Notes under the pieces: generated by a model
Seen by the model: the letters and a program-made list of their open reading frames with translations, nothing else
Told to the model about the DNA's origin: nothing
Database searches by the model: none
Program-made: the position numbers and the translations under genes
Shown here: positions 55,223 through 64,000 of the stretch, piece by piece
How the letters are laid out: every line of letters begins with the position of its first letter
Numbering within the stretch: position 1 is the stretch's first letter
Source of the DNA: Phialophora verrucosa
Lineage: Eukaryota; Ascomycota; Eurotiomycetes; Chaetothyriales; Herpotrichiellaceae
DNA: 64,000 nucleotides
Assembly: GCA_002099365.1 (NCBI GenBank)
Contig: MSED01000004.1
Location: forward strand, 310,001 to 374,000
Direction: 5' to 3'

Positions 55223-55400
55223 TAGACCACACCCGGAGCAGCTTGTCGCAGGCATACACAGTTCTGTACCTCCGTCTTTGCCTTTTGCCCCCTGTAACCA
55301 CCTAGACGACTTTTGTTACAAACCTTGGGCAGAGGAGGAACCACGGGATCAAGCGTCGTGGACGGATCCAACAATCCCCGCTTTGTGTATCAAGTTTTCT

Positions 55401-56406
55401 TCAAGTGGCCCTTCCCCAGATACGCTCCATATCTTCCCCTTCGAGGCCGTTATGGTTGGTCTTGACAAGCTTGTCCACTGCCTCGTCTATTGAATCGTCA
55501 CCTTCGAGGAGGTCGAACCAACCGCGCGTGTCGCTTCGTTCCAGCAGCGCAGCTGCGACTCGTGCCACGTCTTCTCGGGGAACACCTAAATTAAGAGTCG
55601 TGGTGAGTATGCTGGCATCATGAATAAAGCACCTTGTACCTCAGGAGAAGCGGGGAGAGAGACTGACTTCCTCTTGACGACGTCTTGCCTAATTTGACCT
55701 TGCCGGTCCCAGGTGCATCGGTCAAGGTGCCCGGCCGAAGATTGATGGCCTGGAAGTCCTTGTCGCCGCTGTCCAACCGCTTCTTTGCCAGCGCCTCGAG
55801 ATGTTCATCGGCCTCAACTTTGGCCTTGTAGTAATGCGGGAGGACCTCGTGGTTGACTTTGTCCGCCGCCTTCTTGTCCTCGTCGCTCCACCAGGGCGGA
55901 TAGCCCTTGCGTGACTACCACCGCCATGTCAGCATAATACATAAAACATATATCGCAGCAAGCAGCGTGCGCGTGTGCGGCCGGGCTGTAGGATAATGAA
56001 TGTACTGCGTAGAAATACTCACAGCGATATACGACACGAGAAGAAACTTCTTGACGCTCGGCGTCGCCAATGATGCGGAGATGTAGGCCTTCGCAGCGAC
56101 CTCGTCGATGGCCTTCGTCCGTGACGGCCCGCCTTTGCCACCGGCGCCGGCACTCCAGACCACGATATCCGGCTTGACCTGCTCGAGCACCCTCGATGCG
56201 TGGCTGACTTCCTTGACCTCGTCCAGGCTGTCCACCAGGACCTCGATCCTGCCGGGCTTGTCCTTTCCCAGCGCCAGGATCTCGGCTTTGTGCTCGGTGT
56301 TGCGCACCACGGACGTGACGTCCCATTTCTTCGCCAGCAGGAGAGGTTGGAGAAATAGCGACACTTTGCCGTGGCCTCCAAGAACCAGGACCCGCGTGGT
56401 TGACAT
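55401..56406 (-). CDS. atypical short-chain dehydrogenase (NAD(P)-binding, NmrA/YwnB-like)
   Basis: Three exons on the minus strand: 56023-56406, 55668-55914 and 55401-55585, giving 271 aa. Introns are 108 and 82 bp and both junctions keep frame. The N-terminus MSTTRVLVLGGHGKVSLFL is a Rossmann fold with a GGxGxV motif. VVWSAGAGGKGG and KKFLLVSYIA correspond to the later strands of atypical extended SDRs. The second exon has HYYKAKVEADEHL, in which YxxxK could be the Tyr/Lys pair, and INLRPGTLTDAPGTGKV. Such proteins are reductases or redox sensors; the substrate is unknown. The transposon end lies 177 bp beyond its stop codon. Confidence 0.88.
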
Positions 56407-58053
56407 GGCGCACAGTCACGAATGGGTTTTGAGTAGTGGGGTGTATTGTAATTAGTTGTTCAATGCTAGAATCACGTTTGCGATAAGTATTATTAATGAC
56501 GGCGTAGTTAGGGCAGGTGTCGAAGAGAGTGAGACAGGAGATGCCACATATAAATTCAATTGACCTTCAACAGTCGACATTGATAATCCGTTGATACTCA
56601 CGCCGACAGAGCCGCTGTTCTACACATACGTACGTCATAAGAGCAAAAGCTCGTTTACTGATTTGTCGTGATTCACCTTAACCTCCCAGGGCTCGAGAGT
56701 CTCGCCTGCGAAGCGACGCAACCGAGCAGGCCAGAGTGCCTAGACTTTATCTGGGCTGTTCTCGGCCGTCATGACAAAATGACCTGGAACGCGCTGGTAA
56801 TATTACAGTACGCGTTTGTAACTATATAGTCAAGGGTCCCTTCGAATATAACCATGTTGTCCAATTGAGTCACTGCGTAATAAACGTCGGAAGGCCTATA
56901 AGGCCACGTAACCATTTCGCCCCCTTTAGATGTCATATAGGATAATTGGTACGGGCGGCGCGGGTGCTGCCGTACATGGCCATGAGAACTTCGCAAAGGT
57001 GCTCGCAGTACCAGTGGGCTGTGAATCCTGAGCACGGCGGTGCGCAGAAAATGCTCAACGAATCATAACCCTGACGAGCGAGTCGACTTGCTGGTTGCGA
57101 GTAATACCCTGTGGGAGCTCCCTCTGGCAGCGTGCACGCGCAGCAAATGTCAGCGTCTCGCTCACCGTCAACATGGTAAAGTATACGTCGGTTTCAGCAG
57201 TGTCAATGGCGTCTCCACGATGGGCAGAGTGTATGTCCTTGTCCGAAATACCCTGACAGTTGAAGTGGGATTTCTTATCAACGTATATGCCGTTTTGATC
57301 GCCGGAGGTGGTCTTGAGATCAACCTCGATCGGTGGTGAGTGAGCTACCGTATAGTGCTTTCACCGGCCTGAGACTTTGCGGATTCCTCCAGTTTCTGTA
57401 TCCTCTTCGGCAGATCCTGAATATCGTGACCGTGACCATGACCAGGAGAACTGGAAGTCGGGTAGGAACTCCTTGACCAACCGTCACTGTTGCTGGTCGA
57501 GATATTGTGACCTGGTCACGGGCCGCGGACGGGTTGCTCGATGATCGATCCATTTGGGCTATCCTACAGATGACTGTGTTGCCACGGCAAATTTTCCGTG
57601 ACCATCATGCACTCGGAGATCATCAAGGGAGTTTCAATTGAAGCTCACAACGCACTGTATAACCAGAAACTCAACAGCAGTGGGATATTCAGAATTGGAT
57701 GCGGTTTGCTGGCACCCCAACACTATTAGAAAATTCGTTACGTGAACAGGGTTTATTTTGGAGAGGAAAGACACCTGAAGTCTCCACCAAAGCGGCACGG
57801 GGCGACGGCTCTTTCCAGAAGGACTGGAATGTGTATGTGTAGCACTTTGACAAGAAGAGTCCGACCATCACATCGCTTTTGATATATATGTGTGCAGCAG
57901 CCAGGACAATGAGATGGCATTGCGGTTGTCCGCTGTCTTTGATTGGAGATTTTTGGCAAAAGACACCAGAAGCCCACCGCAATAACATAACGCCGAGAGG
58001 ATACCGGCCGCAAGGCTTGCAGAAGTTTTTATCTCTGTTGAACCAGGCACACT

Positions 58054-58178
58054 CCGAGGCACCTCGTCGGCGCCGTGAGACAACGGCGCGTCTCAAGAGT
58101 GCCTCAGAGTGCCTCCGAGTGCCTCAAAGTGCCTCCGAGTGCCTCAAAGTGCCCCCGAGTGCCTCAGAGGTGCCTCGG
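58054..58178. repeat. 10-bp minisatellite flanked by 12-bp inverted repeats
   Basis: Seven tandem units of AGTGCCTCNR type (one unit has CCCC) run from 58098 to 58167. The array lies between CCGAGGCACCTC at 58054-58065 and its exact reverse complement GAGGTGCCTCGG at 58167-58178. The arms share the GTGCCTC core of the units. Confidence 0.9.
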
Positions 58179-58592
58179 CGGTGATGTTGAGGCAGAGAGG
58201 CACAGGCGTCCTTCAGATATATAAGAAGGCGCAAAGACCTCTGTAAATAAGCAGACGGACAGAGACCACAATGACATATGCACATATGACTGCAAATAGC
58301 GCCTCAGCTTAACAATCTCACTTCTCTCCTGCTCCTACGAGATCCGGAGGTCTGAATCAAAAGCAGCCTCCGTAGTGAACCCTATGCTTGTCAGATATAT
58401 CACCGCCGAGGTTCACTGCCCAAAGCAGTGTAGATTGGAAACTCTCTGCTTTAATCAACTCGGAGAAGAACGAGGTAGTGTTCTCCAACACGCTTCTCCC
58501 CGCAAAATACGTTTATATGGTCGAGAGAGCATATCAAACGTAACGAACAGTCGATGATCTGCGCCCCCGCATGGACCGTCAAGTGCGGTTAA

Positions 58593-58606
58593 CCGAGTAA
58601 ACTCGG
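58593..58606. promoter_or_regulatory. CCG-N8-CGG palindrome, possible Zn2Cys6 regulator site
   Basis: CCGAGTAAACTCGG has two 6-bp inverted arms and lies 169 bp upstream of the MFS ATG. Everted CCG/CGG pairs are a known binding layout for fungal binuclear zinc-cluster regulators. No such regulator is encoded in this window. Confidence 0.45.
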
Positions 58607-58774
58607 ACGTCGTGGTCATGCCTTGGATATCTCGGTTCATGTTCCTGCAGACGCGGGGGATGGACGAGTCCAGAGGTTGGAGCCACCATTATTTACCTCG
58701 AAGCAGCCGGCCCTGAGGGTAACAACGCAGTGTTCGTTTCAGCCTGTAGACTTGTGGACTGCAGTACAGCAATC

Positions 58775-60440
58775 ATGAACAGGTACAACCTACTCTGTAT
58801 CATCTATTGTTCCTTTGGAGCCTTCTTTTATGGCTATGATTCGGGGCTCACCACTTCCATCATTGGGTACCCCGAATTCATCTCCTACTTCAACTTCAAT
58901 GCAACCACCTTGGGTGCGCTCGGGTCGGCGTACTATGCAGGCAACTTCTTCGGATCCCTATGCAACATGTACCTGCCGGACAAGTTTGGACGTCTCAACA
59001 TTGTTCGCTTCGCGTCGGTCATCTCCATAATCGGAGCTGGAATGCAGACTGGTGCTAAGAGCCTCGGCGTCCTGTTGGCTGGGAGAGCGATCGGTGGCAT
59101 CGCTTGCGGTATCATCGTCGCACTATGTCCGCTGTATGCAAGCGAGATATCACCTCCCCACGTCCGTGGTCGGGTGGGAGGACTTTACAAGTGAGTGAAA
59201 CAGTGTTGCAACCTACAGCAGCTAACAGACCGCTATCTACTAGCATCAATATCAATGTTTCATACTCCCTTACTGAGTGGATGGGGCTGGGGTTCTCCTA
59301 TATCAAGAGTGGTCAACTCAAGTGGAGAATCTTTATCGGCCTACAACTCCTCTGCGCCGCCGTCATGCTCGCGGGATCGATCTGGATGCCTGAATCCCCT
59401 CGTTGGCTTGTCATGCAGGGCCATCACGAGGAGGCATTGACCGTGCTGGAAAAGCTGCATGGAAGCCACCGTCCGTCGGGATCTGACGACGATGTCCCCT
59501 TCTTCCGACGTGAATTCAACCAGATTGAAGCCCAAATCAAACTCGAACAACAAACTCGACAACTTGGCATAGTGGCCATTCTCAAACGTTCGTCATATCG
59601 ACGTCGCCTCTTCATCATCACCTTTTTCTTCGCCTTCCAGCAACTCACCGCCATCATCCCACTGCAGAACTATCAGGTCATCCTCTACCAGTCGCTTGGG
59701 ATCTCGGGTAAAATTCCCCTGGTATTGGTTGGTGTCTGGGGTACTCTCGGTGTTATTTTCTCATGTGGCGGCGCTTTTTTCTTCGACCGGCTGGGTCGGC
59801 GTAAATCATTCTTCATCTCCATGAGTGGAGTTCTGGTCGGCTCTATCATGCTTGTCGCTTTCTGGGCCCGGTATGAGCACTCGAACAACACGAACAAGAC
59901 ACTGGGTTCTTTGGCTTTGTGGTCTATGTTTGTGTATCTTGTTGGGTATGCATGGATCCTCAATAGCTTTGGTTACGCATATACGCCTGAAATCTTGGTA
60001 AGTCTGGAGAAGCTTCCAATTTCGATTGGTATCTTGCTGACCCAAACCTACAATCAGCCCATGGAGATTCGCGCTACGGGGGTGGCTGTGGGCTTTGCGA
60101 CGTTGAATGCGATCATCATCATGTTGGTGCAAGTGACGCCAATCGCTATCGATGCGATTAGCTGGCGCTACTTCTTGATCTTCGTCTTTACAGATCTCAT
60201 TTTTGTCATTGTCTTCTACTTCCAATTTCCAGAAACAGCTAATATCCCACTGGAAGAAGTCGCTGCACTGTTTGGGGACAAGGTATGTCACCAGAAATTG
60301 AGGTGTTGTGAGGATCTTCTGCTAATCGGGCTTAATAGGTGGCTGTTACACTCTCCGAGGCGATCAAGTTGGAAGACCCTGTTCAGGAGGTTCACGTGGA
60401 AGATGTCACCCCAGAAAAGATCGCACGGGTTGGGAACTGA
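58775..60440 (+). CDS. MFS sugar-transporter-family protein
   Basis: Four exons: 58775-59190, 59244-59997, 60058-60282 and 60339-60440, giving 498 aa. Intron 2 (60 bp) is stop-free, but removing it restores YTPEILPMEIRATGVAVGF, the conserved helix-10/11 loop. The start MNRYNLLCIIYCSFGAFFYGYDSG matches helix 1 of fungal sugar permeases. Other family motifs are PDKFGRLN, LAGRAIGGIACGI, MPESPRWLV, FDRLGRRKSF and FPETANIPLEEVAALF. Twelve membrane segments are expected. The family imports sugars and related acids or polyols with protons at the plasma membrane; the substrate cannot be told. The acidic C-terminus is cytoplasmic. It converges on the lipocalin-like gene. Confidence 0.94.
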
Positions 60441-60586
60441 CCGTCACCCTGACACTACGTTTGAATAAGTCTACGGTTACTAGACATTTCTGTTTACGGG
60501 CCAGGCAAACAGAAGTTTGCTTCGCTCTCAGTGTCGGTCTGGGTTGTGAGGATAGACTGTTATATACACAAAATGTGGAACTACTC

Positions 60587-61123
60587 TCACAATCGCGAGT
60601 CCCGCCCGTCTGAAAGCGGCGATGAAGCTTGGTTGTCGGGCAGTCTGCGCCACCTGACCCTGATGATCCGATCCTCCCCGTCGACCTTCATCGGTTCGTC
60701 CAGCCCCAACACTAAGTACTTGCCGTCAGGCTCATGCACGATTTTCACAATCCTTCTCTGGGTGTCGCCGACCAAGTATGGTAAATTCGAAGTCCGCATA
60801 TGGTGCAGCAAGATCGGCCGCCCTTGCTCATCTCCACTCTCATCAAGATAATATGGCCCCGTGTAAGCTACATAATTCCTCCCAACCGTAGCCCACTCCG
60901 AATCTGTTCCCTCTGGGCCGCCTTTGTTGAACGGGGTTTGGCCTGGCCGGAGGAGCTGTGCTGACATGTAACCGTCCGGGGTGTACATTATTATGCCCTT
61001 GGCATCCGCCCCCATGGGGTATCTCTTATTCGACTCATGGTTGGGGAGGTATGCGCAGTACTCGATAAGCTCCCAAGCTCCGATTAGTTGAGATCGGAGG
61101 GATGTGGTCGTAGTTGTCGTCAT
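60587..61123 (-). CDS. lipocalin-like domain protein
   Basis: Single exon, 178 aa, ATG at 61123 (MTTTTTTSLRSQLIGAWEL). The text LIGAWELIEYCAYLP, then GIIMYTPDGYMSAQLLRPG and YVAYTGPYYLDE, is typical of the lipocalin-like family (Lipocalin_5), a small beta-barrel often found in fungal metabolic clusters. HHMRTSNLPYLVGDTQRRIVKI and VRWRRLPDN complete the fold. There is no signal peptide, so it is probably cytosolic. Reported relatives act as cyclases, isomerases or ligand binders, but most are uncharacterised. It faces the SDR gene across a 401-bp divergent promoter. Confidence 0.85.
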   Translation of the reverse strand: MTTTTTTSLRSQLIGAWELIEYCAYLPNHESNKRYPMGADAKGIIMYTPDGYMSAQLLRPGQTPFNKGGPEGTDSEWATVGRNYVAYTGPYYLDESGDEQGRPILLHHMRTSNLPYLVGDTQRRIVKIVHEPDGKYLVLGLDEPMKVDGEDRIIRVRWRRLPDNQASSPLSDGRDSRL

Positions 61124-61524
61124 GGCTGAATGGACAGCGACTGCTTATCCGTGCAGGAGAAACCAAACAGGCATGGGCTGATTTGTTGTTACGTTTCCCC
61201 TGGGGGAGTGAACGGGTATAATCCATCGAACCTCGACAGTGTTATACTTCTTAATGACCCCAGCCAAACCGCATATCCATATGCAGTTAACCGAGGAACA
61301 AATTCCCCGCCCATATCGGGAAGGGCAACCTCGATCCGATGGCGTTACGGGACCCTTGGCAACAGCAACCCCACGGAGTAGGCAACATTGATTCTCGATG
61401 CTTGTTCCTCGATTGACGGTGCCACTATCCACCCTTTAGAAAGCCGGAAGCCTTAATAGAACTGTGGGTGACCGACTACAAGGGGAAAACCGTCGATATA
61501 CACCGTGATGGTCAAAGACTCGTC
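61124..61524. promoter_or_regulatory. divergent promoter, lipocalin-like / SDR
   Basis: This 401-bp stretch lies between the start codons of two divergent genes, which suggests shared control. I see no strong palindrome. Frames here are short and unlike proteins. Confidence 0.5.
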
Positions 61525-62526
61525 ATGACAGAGATTAAGATCACTGACAGCGACATTGGTAAGGGAGAGGATGGAATTTGTCCCAGTATCAAACTGATTC
61601 TTCTGGATCTTAGGTGACAAGCTGCGTGGAAAGTCAGCGATTGTAACAGGTGGCTCGTCCGGCATAGGGCAAGGCATTGTCCACTACCTCACCAAGCGTG
61701 GCGTCAAGGTCTTGATTGGCGACCTACAACCCCCTACAGAGGCGATTGATGGACCAGTCTTCCAAAAGACCGACGCAAGTGACTGGGGTGAACTTCTCGC
61801 TCTGTTCAAAAGGGCTGTGGAGTTGTTTGGGCGCATCGACATAGTTGTACCCAACGCGGGGATTGGTGACCGGGGCGATTTCTATGATCTCACAGATGCC
61901 AATGGCGACCCGGTCAAGCCTGAGTTTGCATGTCTAAAGCTCACTCTCGTAGGGCAGATGTATACTGTTAAGCTGGCAATGCACTATATGCGCAAACAGC
62001 AGCCTCAGGGCGGCGTCATCGTCTCCACGGTATCAAGGAGCGGCTATGACTGCCAGAGCATTCCTGTCTACGCAGCTTCGAAGCACGGCATGATCGGGCT
62101 GATGCGTGGACTTCGAAATCATACGGTGACGTGGAACATCCGGATCAATTCGATTGCGCCTCATATCACTGACACCGCCGCGACAAGGCGTGTCCCCAGC
62201 CTCATACCCGACCTGCAAAGAGTCGGAATCCCCGTGAGTACGGTGGAGGAGACGGCTAGGGCGACTGCCTTTTTGGCGGCGAATGACGAGTACAACGGCG
62301 CCACAATCAGCATCATGGGGAGCGAGTATCGGGAGCTCGAGAGTGGGATAGAAAATCACAAGAGGGACATTATGGGCAATGATCCGAGGTTCGACCCAAC
62401 CCCCGAGCAACAGCAGTTGCTAGGTAAGAGTCCATTCCCATTTCTCTCTCTGCGTAACCGACATCTAGCGATGGTCATAGCTGATAAGTGTTAGACGCTA
62501 TATTTACTCCGGCATCAAAATGGTAA
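61525..62526 (+). CDS. classical short-chain dehydrogenase/reductase
   Basis: Three exons: 61525-61558 (34 nt), 61614-62423 and 62495-62526, giving 291 aa. The first junction yields MTEIKITDSDIGDKLRGKSA and leads into IVTGGSSGIGQGI, the TGxxxGIG cofactor motif at 23-30. The last intron (71 bp) gives the C-terminus LLDAIFTPASKW. The NAG motif is IVVPNAGIG. The active site has Ser near STVSRSG, Tyr164 and Lys168 (YAASK). It is close to fungal SDRs that oxidise secondary alcohols with NAD+. The substrate is unknown. Its neighbours suggest a joint pathway with the transporter, the lipocalin-like protein and the zinc dehydrogenase. Confidence 0.92.
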
Positions 62527-63094
62527 AAAGTTCTCGACTGGCGGCCATACACACTATAAGCTGCCAGAGCTCTTCCAAATCTTCATAGATTCAGAAGCAC
62601 TCCATGTCTCTGAGATCGATGCCGCTTCCTCACGGCATCGATCATCTCTAGTTGTTCAGTTGTTTCAATCATTTCCAGACTTCGTTTACTCGTTGATGTC
62701 ACGGAGCCACTTGCTCGGCCCACAACGCCTCCTTTAAAACAAAGATATAAACTCGACCAACGAAAGTCTGTTACGCATAAGATCTGCTACGGGTGGAATG
62801 AATACTTCATGGTGCCGAACGAACCTCTATAGAAGTTCTGAGCAGGCCATTGAGAAGGTAGATGATAGTCTATTATCTAGCCCCGGGCCAGCAGGGAATG
62901 CCCAAGTGCTGTAGTACGATACCTCTAAAAGAGATCATGATGGAGCTATACGACTGTGGCCTATACGTAATCTCTGGCATACTCTGTCTCATATGCCTTC
63001 TGGTCGGTTTCAGCTTTAAATGTTCCTCAGTGGACGTCCAAGGAGACTGCTCGATCGAAGTGCGTCAGCCAATGTAAAACCGCCATCGTAGGCG
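62527..63094. other. convergent 3' intergenic region
   Basis: This 568-bp stretch lies between the SDR stop and the stop of the zinc dehydrogenase. A 71-codon frame at 62,862-63,077 has one hydrophobic segment but no other support. Both 3' UTRs should be here. Confidence 0.4.
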
Positions 63095-64000
63095 TCATTT
63101 CAGAAGGTCACTCCTCCATGTTGCAACGATCTTGACATGGTCATCCTTGTTTCTCACCAGCTCCTCAAGGCCCTTTTCAACCAGATCCTCTACGTGAAGC
63201 CTCCGAGTGATGAGAGCCTCCGCGCCGGCGAATTTCCCCGCCACAAAATCTTCCACAACTTCCCGATAATCATTATCATTGTTTCCCATGGAGAACTTGA
63301 TGGTCAGCTCCCGAAACATTGCGTGATGAAGTGGCACCCTGAACGGCTGATTCCACCCGGCAATATTGATATACGTTCCCTTTAGACGCAAGCTTTCCAT
63401 GCCCGCAAGCATGCCCGCCTCTGCACCAGCACAATCAAACACAACATCCACGCCTGCCCCCCTTGTCCTCACTTTACATTCCTCAGCCACGTTGGTGGTC
63501 AACGGATTCAAAACATCCCCAGAGGCAGCGAGCTCCAGGCGTCGAATCATGTGGCTCCTCTTTGCCGTCGGCTCCGAGATAAGGATCCTCCCATTCCCAC
63601 CAACGCCGACCTCTTTCGCCCGTAGGTTCAACAGCACCGCTAACCCTACCGGTCCACCTCCAATCACAAGCACATTAGGCGTTTTAAGATTCGTGATACC
63701 GCTCGCAGCGAGAGCATGCCTGCCCACAGTCAGAGGCTGACAAAGCACAACGCTGTTGAGATCGACACTCCCATCATCAGGGAGGATATGACACATTCTC
63801 ATCTTGACGTTGACCTTCTCACTGAAGCCGGCACCACCGCCTCCGCCGCCATTGAGACCAATATACCCCCAATCCTTGCACATATTGTCGCACCCACTTG
63901 TGCACGCAGTACATTTGCGACAAACAATCCGGGGATCGACCATTATCGGTGTTCCGAGCTTGAACCTCCCGTTGGCAGGGTAGTTTGAGGGCAATGCGGA
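63095..64000 (-). CDS. zinc-dependent alcohol/polyol dehydrogenase, partial (5' end beyond window)
   Basis: The frame stays open to the right edge without an ATG, so the N-terminal catalytic-zinc part lies outside. About 300 residues are visible. They begin in the structural-zinc lobe (MVDPRIVCRKCTACTSGCDN, with four Cys in the usual C-x2-C-x2-C-x7-C spacing). GLNGGGGGGAGFSEKV, the Rossmann motif VLVIGGGPVGLAVLLNLRA and DVVFDCAGAEAGM follow. The C-terminal part is complete and ends TWRSDLLK. This matches medium-chain dehydrogenases of the butanediol/sorbitol dehydrogenase type, which use NAD(P)+ on polyols. The exact substrate is unknown, and an upstream intron is possible. Confidence 0.88.
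   Translation of the reverse strand, partial: SALPSNYPANGRFKLGTPIMVDPRIVCRKCTACTSGCDNMCKDWGYIGLNGGGGGGAGFSEKVNVKMRMCHILPDDGSVDLNSVVLCQPLTVGRHALAASGITNLKTPNVLVIGGGPVGLAVLLNLRAKEVGVGGNGRILISEPTAKRSHMIRRLELAASGDVLNPLTTNVAEECKVRTRGAGVDVVFDCAGAEAGMLAGMESLRLKGTYINIAGWNQPFRVPLHHAMFRELTIKFSMGNNDNDYREVVEDFVAGKFAGAEALITRRLHVEDLVEKGLEELVRNKDDHVKIVATWRSDLLK

Larger units (their letters stand above)
41654..55224 (-). mobile_element. Fot1/pogo-type DNA transposon split by a nested LTR retrotransposon
   Basis: The element is bounded by TA dinucleotides at 41654-41655 and 55223-55224 and by 51-bp terminal inverted repeats starting AGTCAGACCACC. Without the nested insert it would be about 1.87 kb, a normal size for Fot1-like elements of the Tc1/mariner superfamily. 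The transposase reads on the minus strand from the right end and is full of stops. The insert entered close to the left end, near the 3' end of the transposase frame. The outermost ends keep CA and TG dinucleotides, whereas the inner sequence is strongly depleted. Confidence 0.9.
56407..58774. other. gene-poor region with minisatellite, upstream of MFS gene
   Basis: This 2.37 kb stretch separates two divergent genes. I cannot support a gene in it. Short frames on both strands (for example 57,040-57,339 plus) have no family likeness and may be decayed sequence. It contains the 10-bp minisatellite at 58,098-58,167 and an everted CCG/CGG palindrome at 58,593-58,606. Confidence 0.45.

Noticed and set aside
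55029..55301. 90-codon frame at the right end of the transposon
   Set aside because: It is in a different frame from the transposase start and runs across the inverted repeat into flanking DNA, so it is a chance frame.
57040..57339. 99-codon frame in the gene-poor region
   Set aside because: It has some hydrophobic text but no family match and no splice partner. It might be gene debris but cannot be supported.
62862..63077. 71-codon frame with one hydrophobic segment
   Set aside because: It lies between two convergent genes, probably in a 3' UTR. A single possible membrane segment is not enough.

Overview
The window is nuclear DNA of a filamentous ascomycete (Pezizomycotina). Genes are interrupted by short introns of about 47-141 bp with GT...AG ends and CTRAC-type branch points. 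The gene set is fungal: a Chs7-family chitin synthase chaperone, Edc4, Rvb2, Tad3, Lin1, Ufd1, a C2H2/fungal-specific transcription factor and MFS transporters. A 13.6 kb AT-rich block shows heavy repeat-induced point mutation (RIP). The order or genus cannot be told from the sequence. All splice models were built by hand from frame continuity, splice signals and remembered family sequence.

Left part (1-41.4 kb): gene-dense and largely housekeeping or conserved. In order: a possible partial CDS at the left edge (-), an F-box/LRR-like protein (-), a Chs7-family protein (+), a small spliced membrane protein (-), Edc4 mRNA-decapping scaffold (+), a basic low-complexity protein of unknown function (+), an LtrA-like membrane protein with seven exons (-), a long coiled-coil protein (-), Rvb2 AAA+ ATPase (+), a TRI12-type MFS exporter (+), a C2H2 plus fungal_trans transcription factor (+), a DUF202-like membrane protein (+), Tad3 (+), Lin1 (-), Ufd1 (+), a fructosamine-kinase-like protein (+) and a cupin-like protein with a hydrophobic C-terminal half (+).

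Middle (41.65-55.22 kb): a nested transposon. A Fot1/pogo-type DNA transposon has 51-bp terminal inverted repeats and TA target duplications. It carries inside it an 11.7 kb Ty3/gypsy LTR retrotransposon with 299-bp LTRs. Both are disabled by C-to-T and G-to-A changes, while the outer ends of the DNA transposon are spared. Downstream of pol, the retrotransposon has a further ~2.5 kb degraded reading frame of unknown function.

Right part (55.4-64 kb): accessory metabolism. It holds an atypical NAD(P)-binding SDR (-), a gene-poor stretch with a 10-bp minisatellite, a sugar-transporter-family MFS (+), a lipocalin-like protein (-), a classical SDR (+) and a zinc-dependent polyol/butanediol-type dehydrogenase (-) that runs off the right edge. 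Transporter, lipocalin-like protein and two dehydrogenases together look like a small catabolic or biosynthetic cluster, possibly continuing to the right. No tRNA, rRNA, CRISPR or telomeric sequence was recognised.
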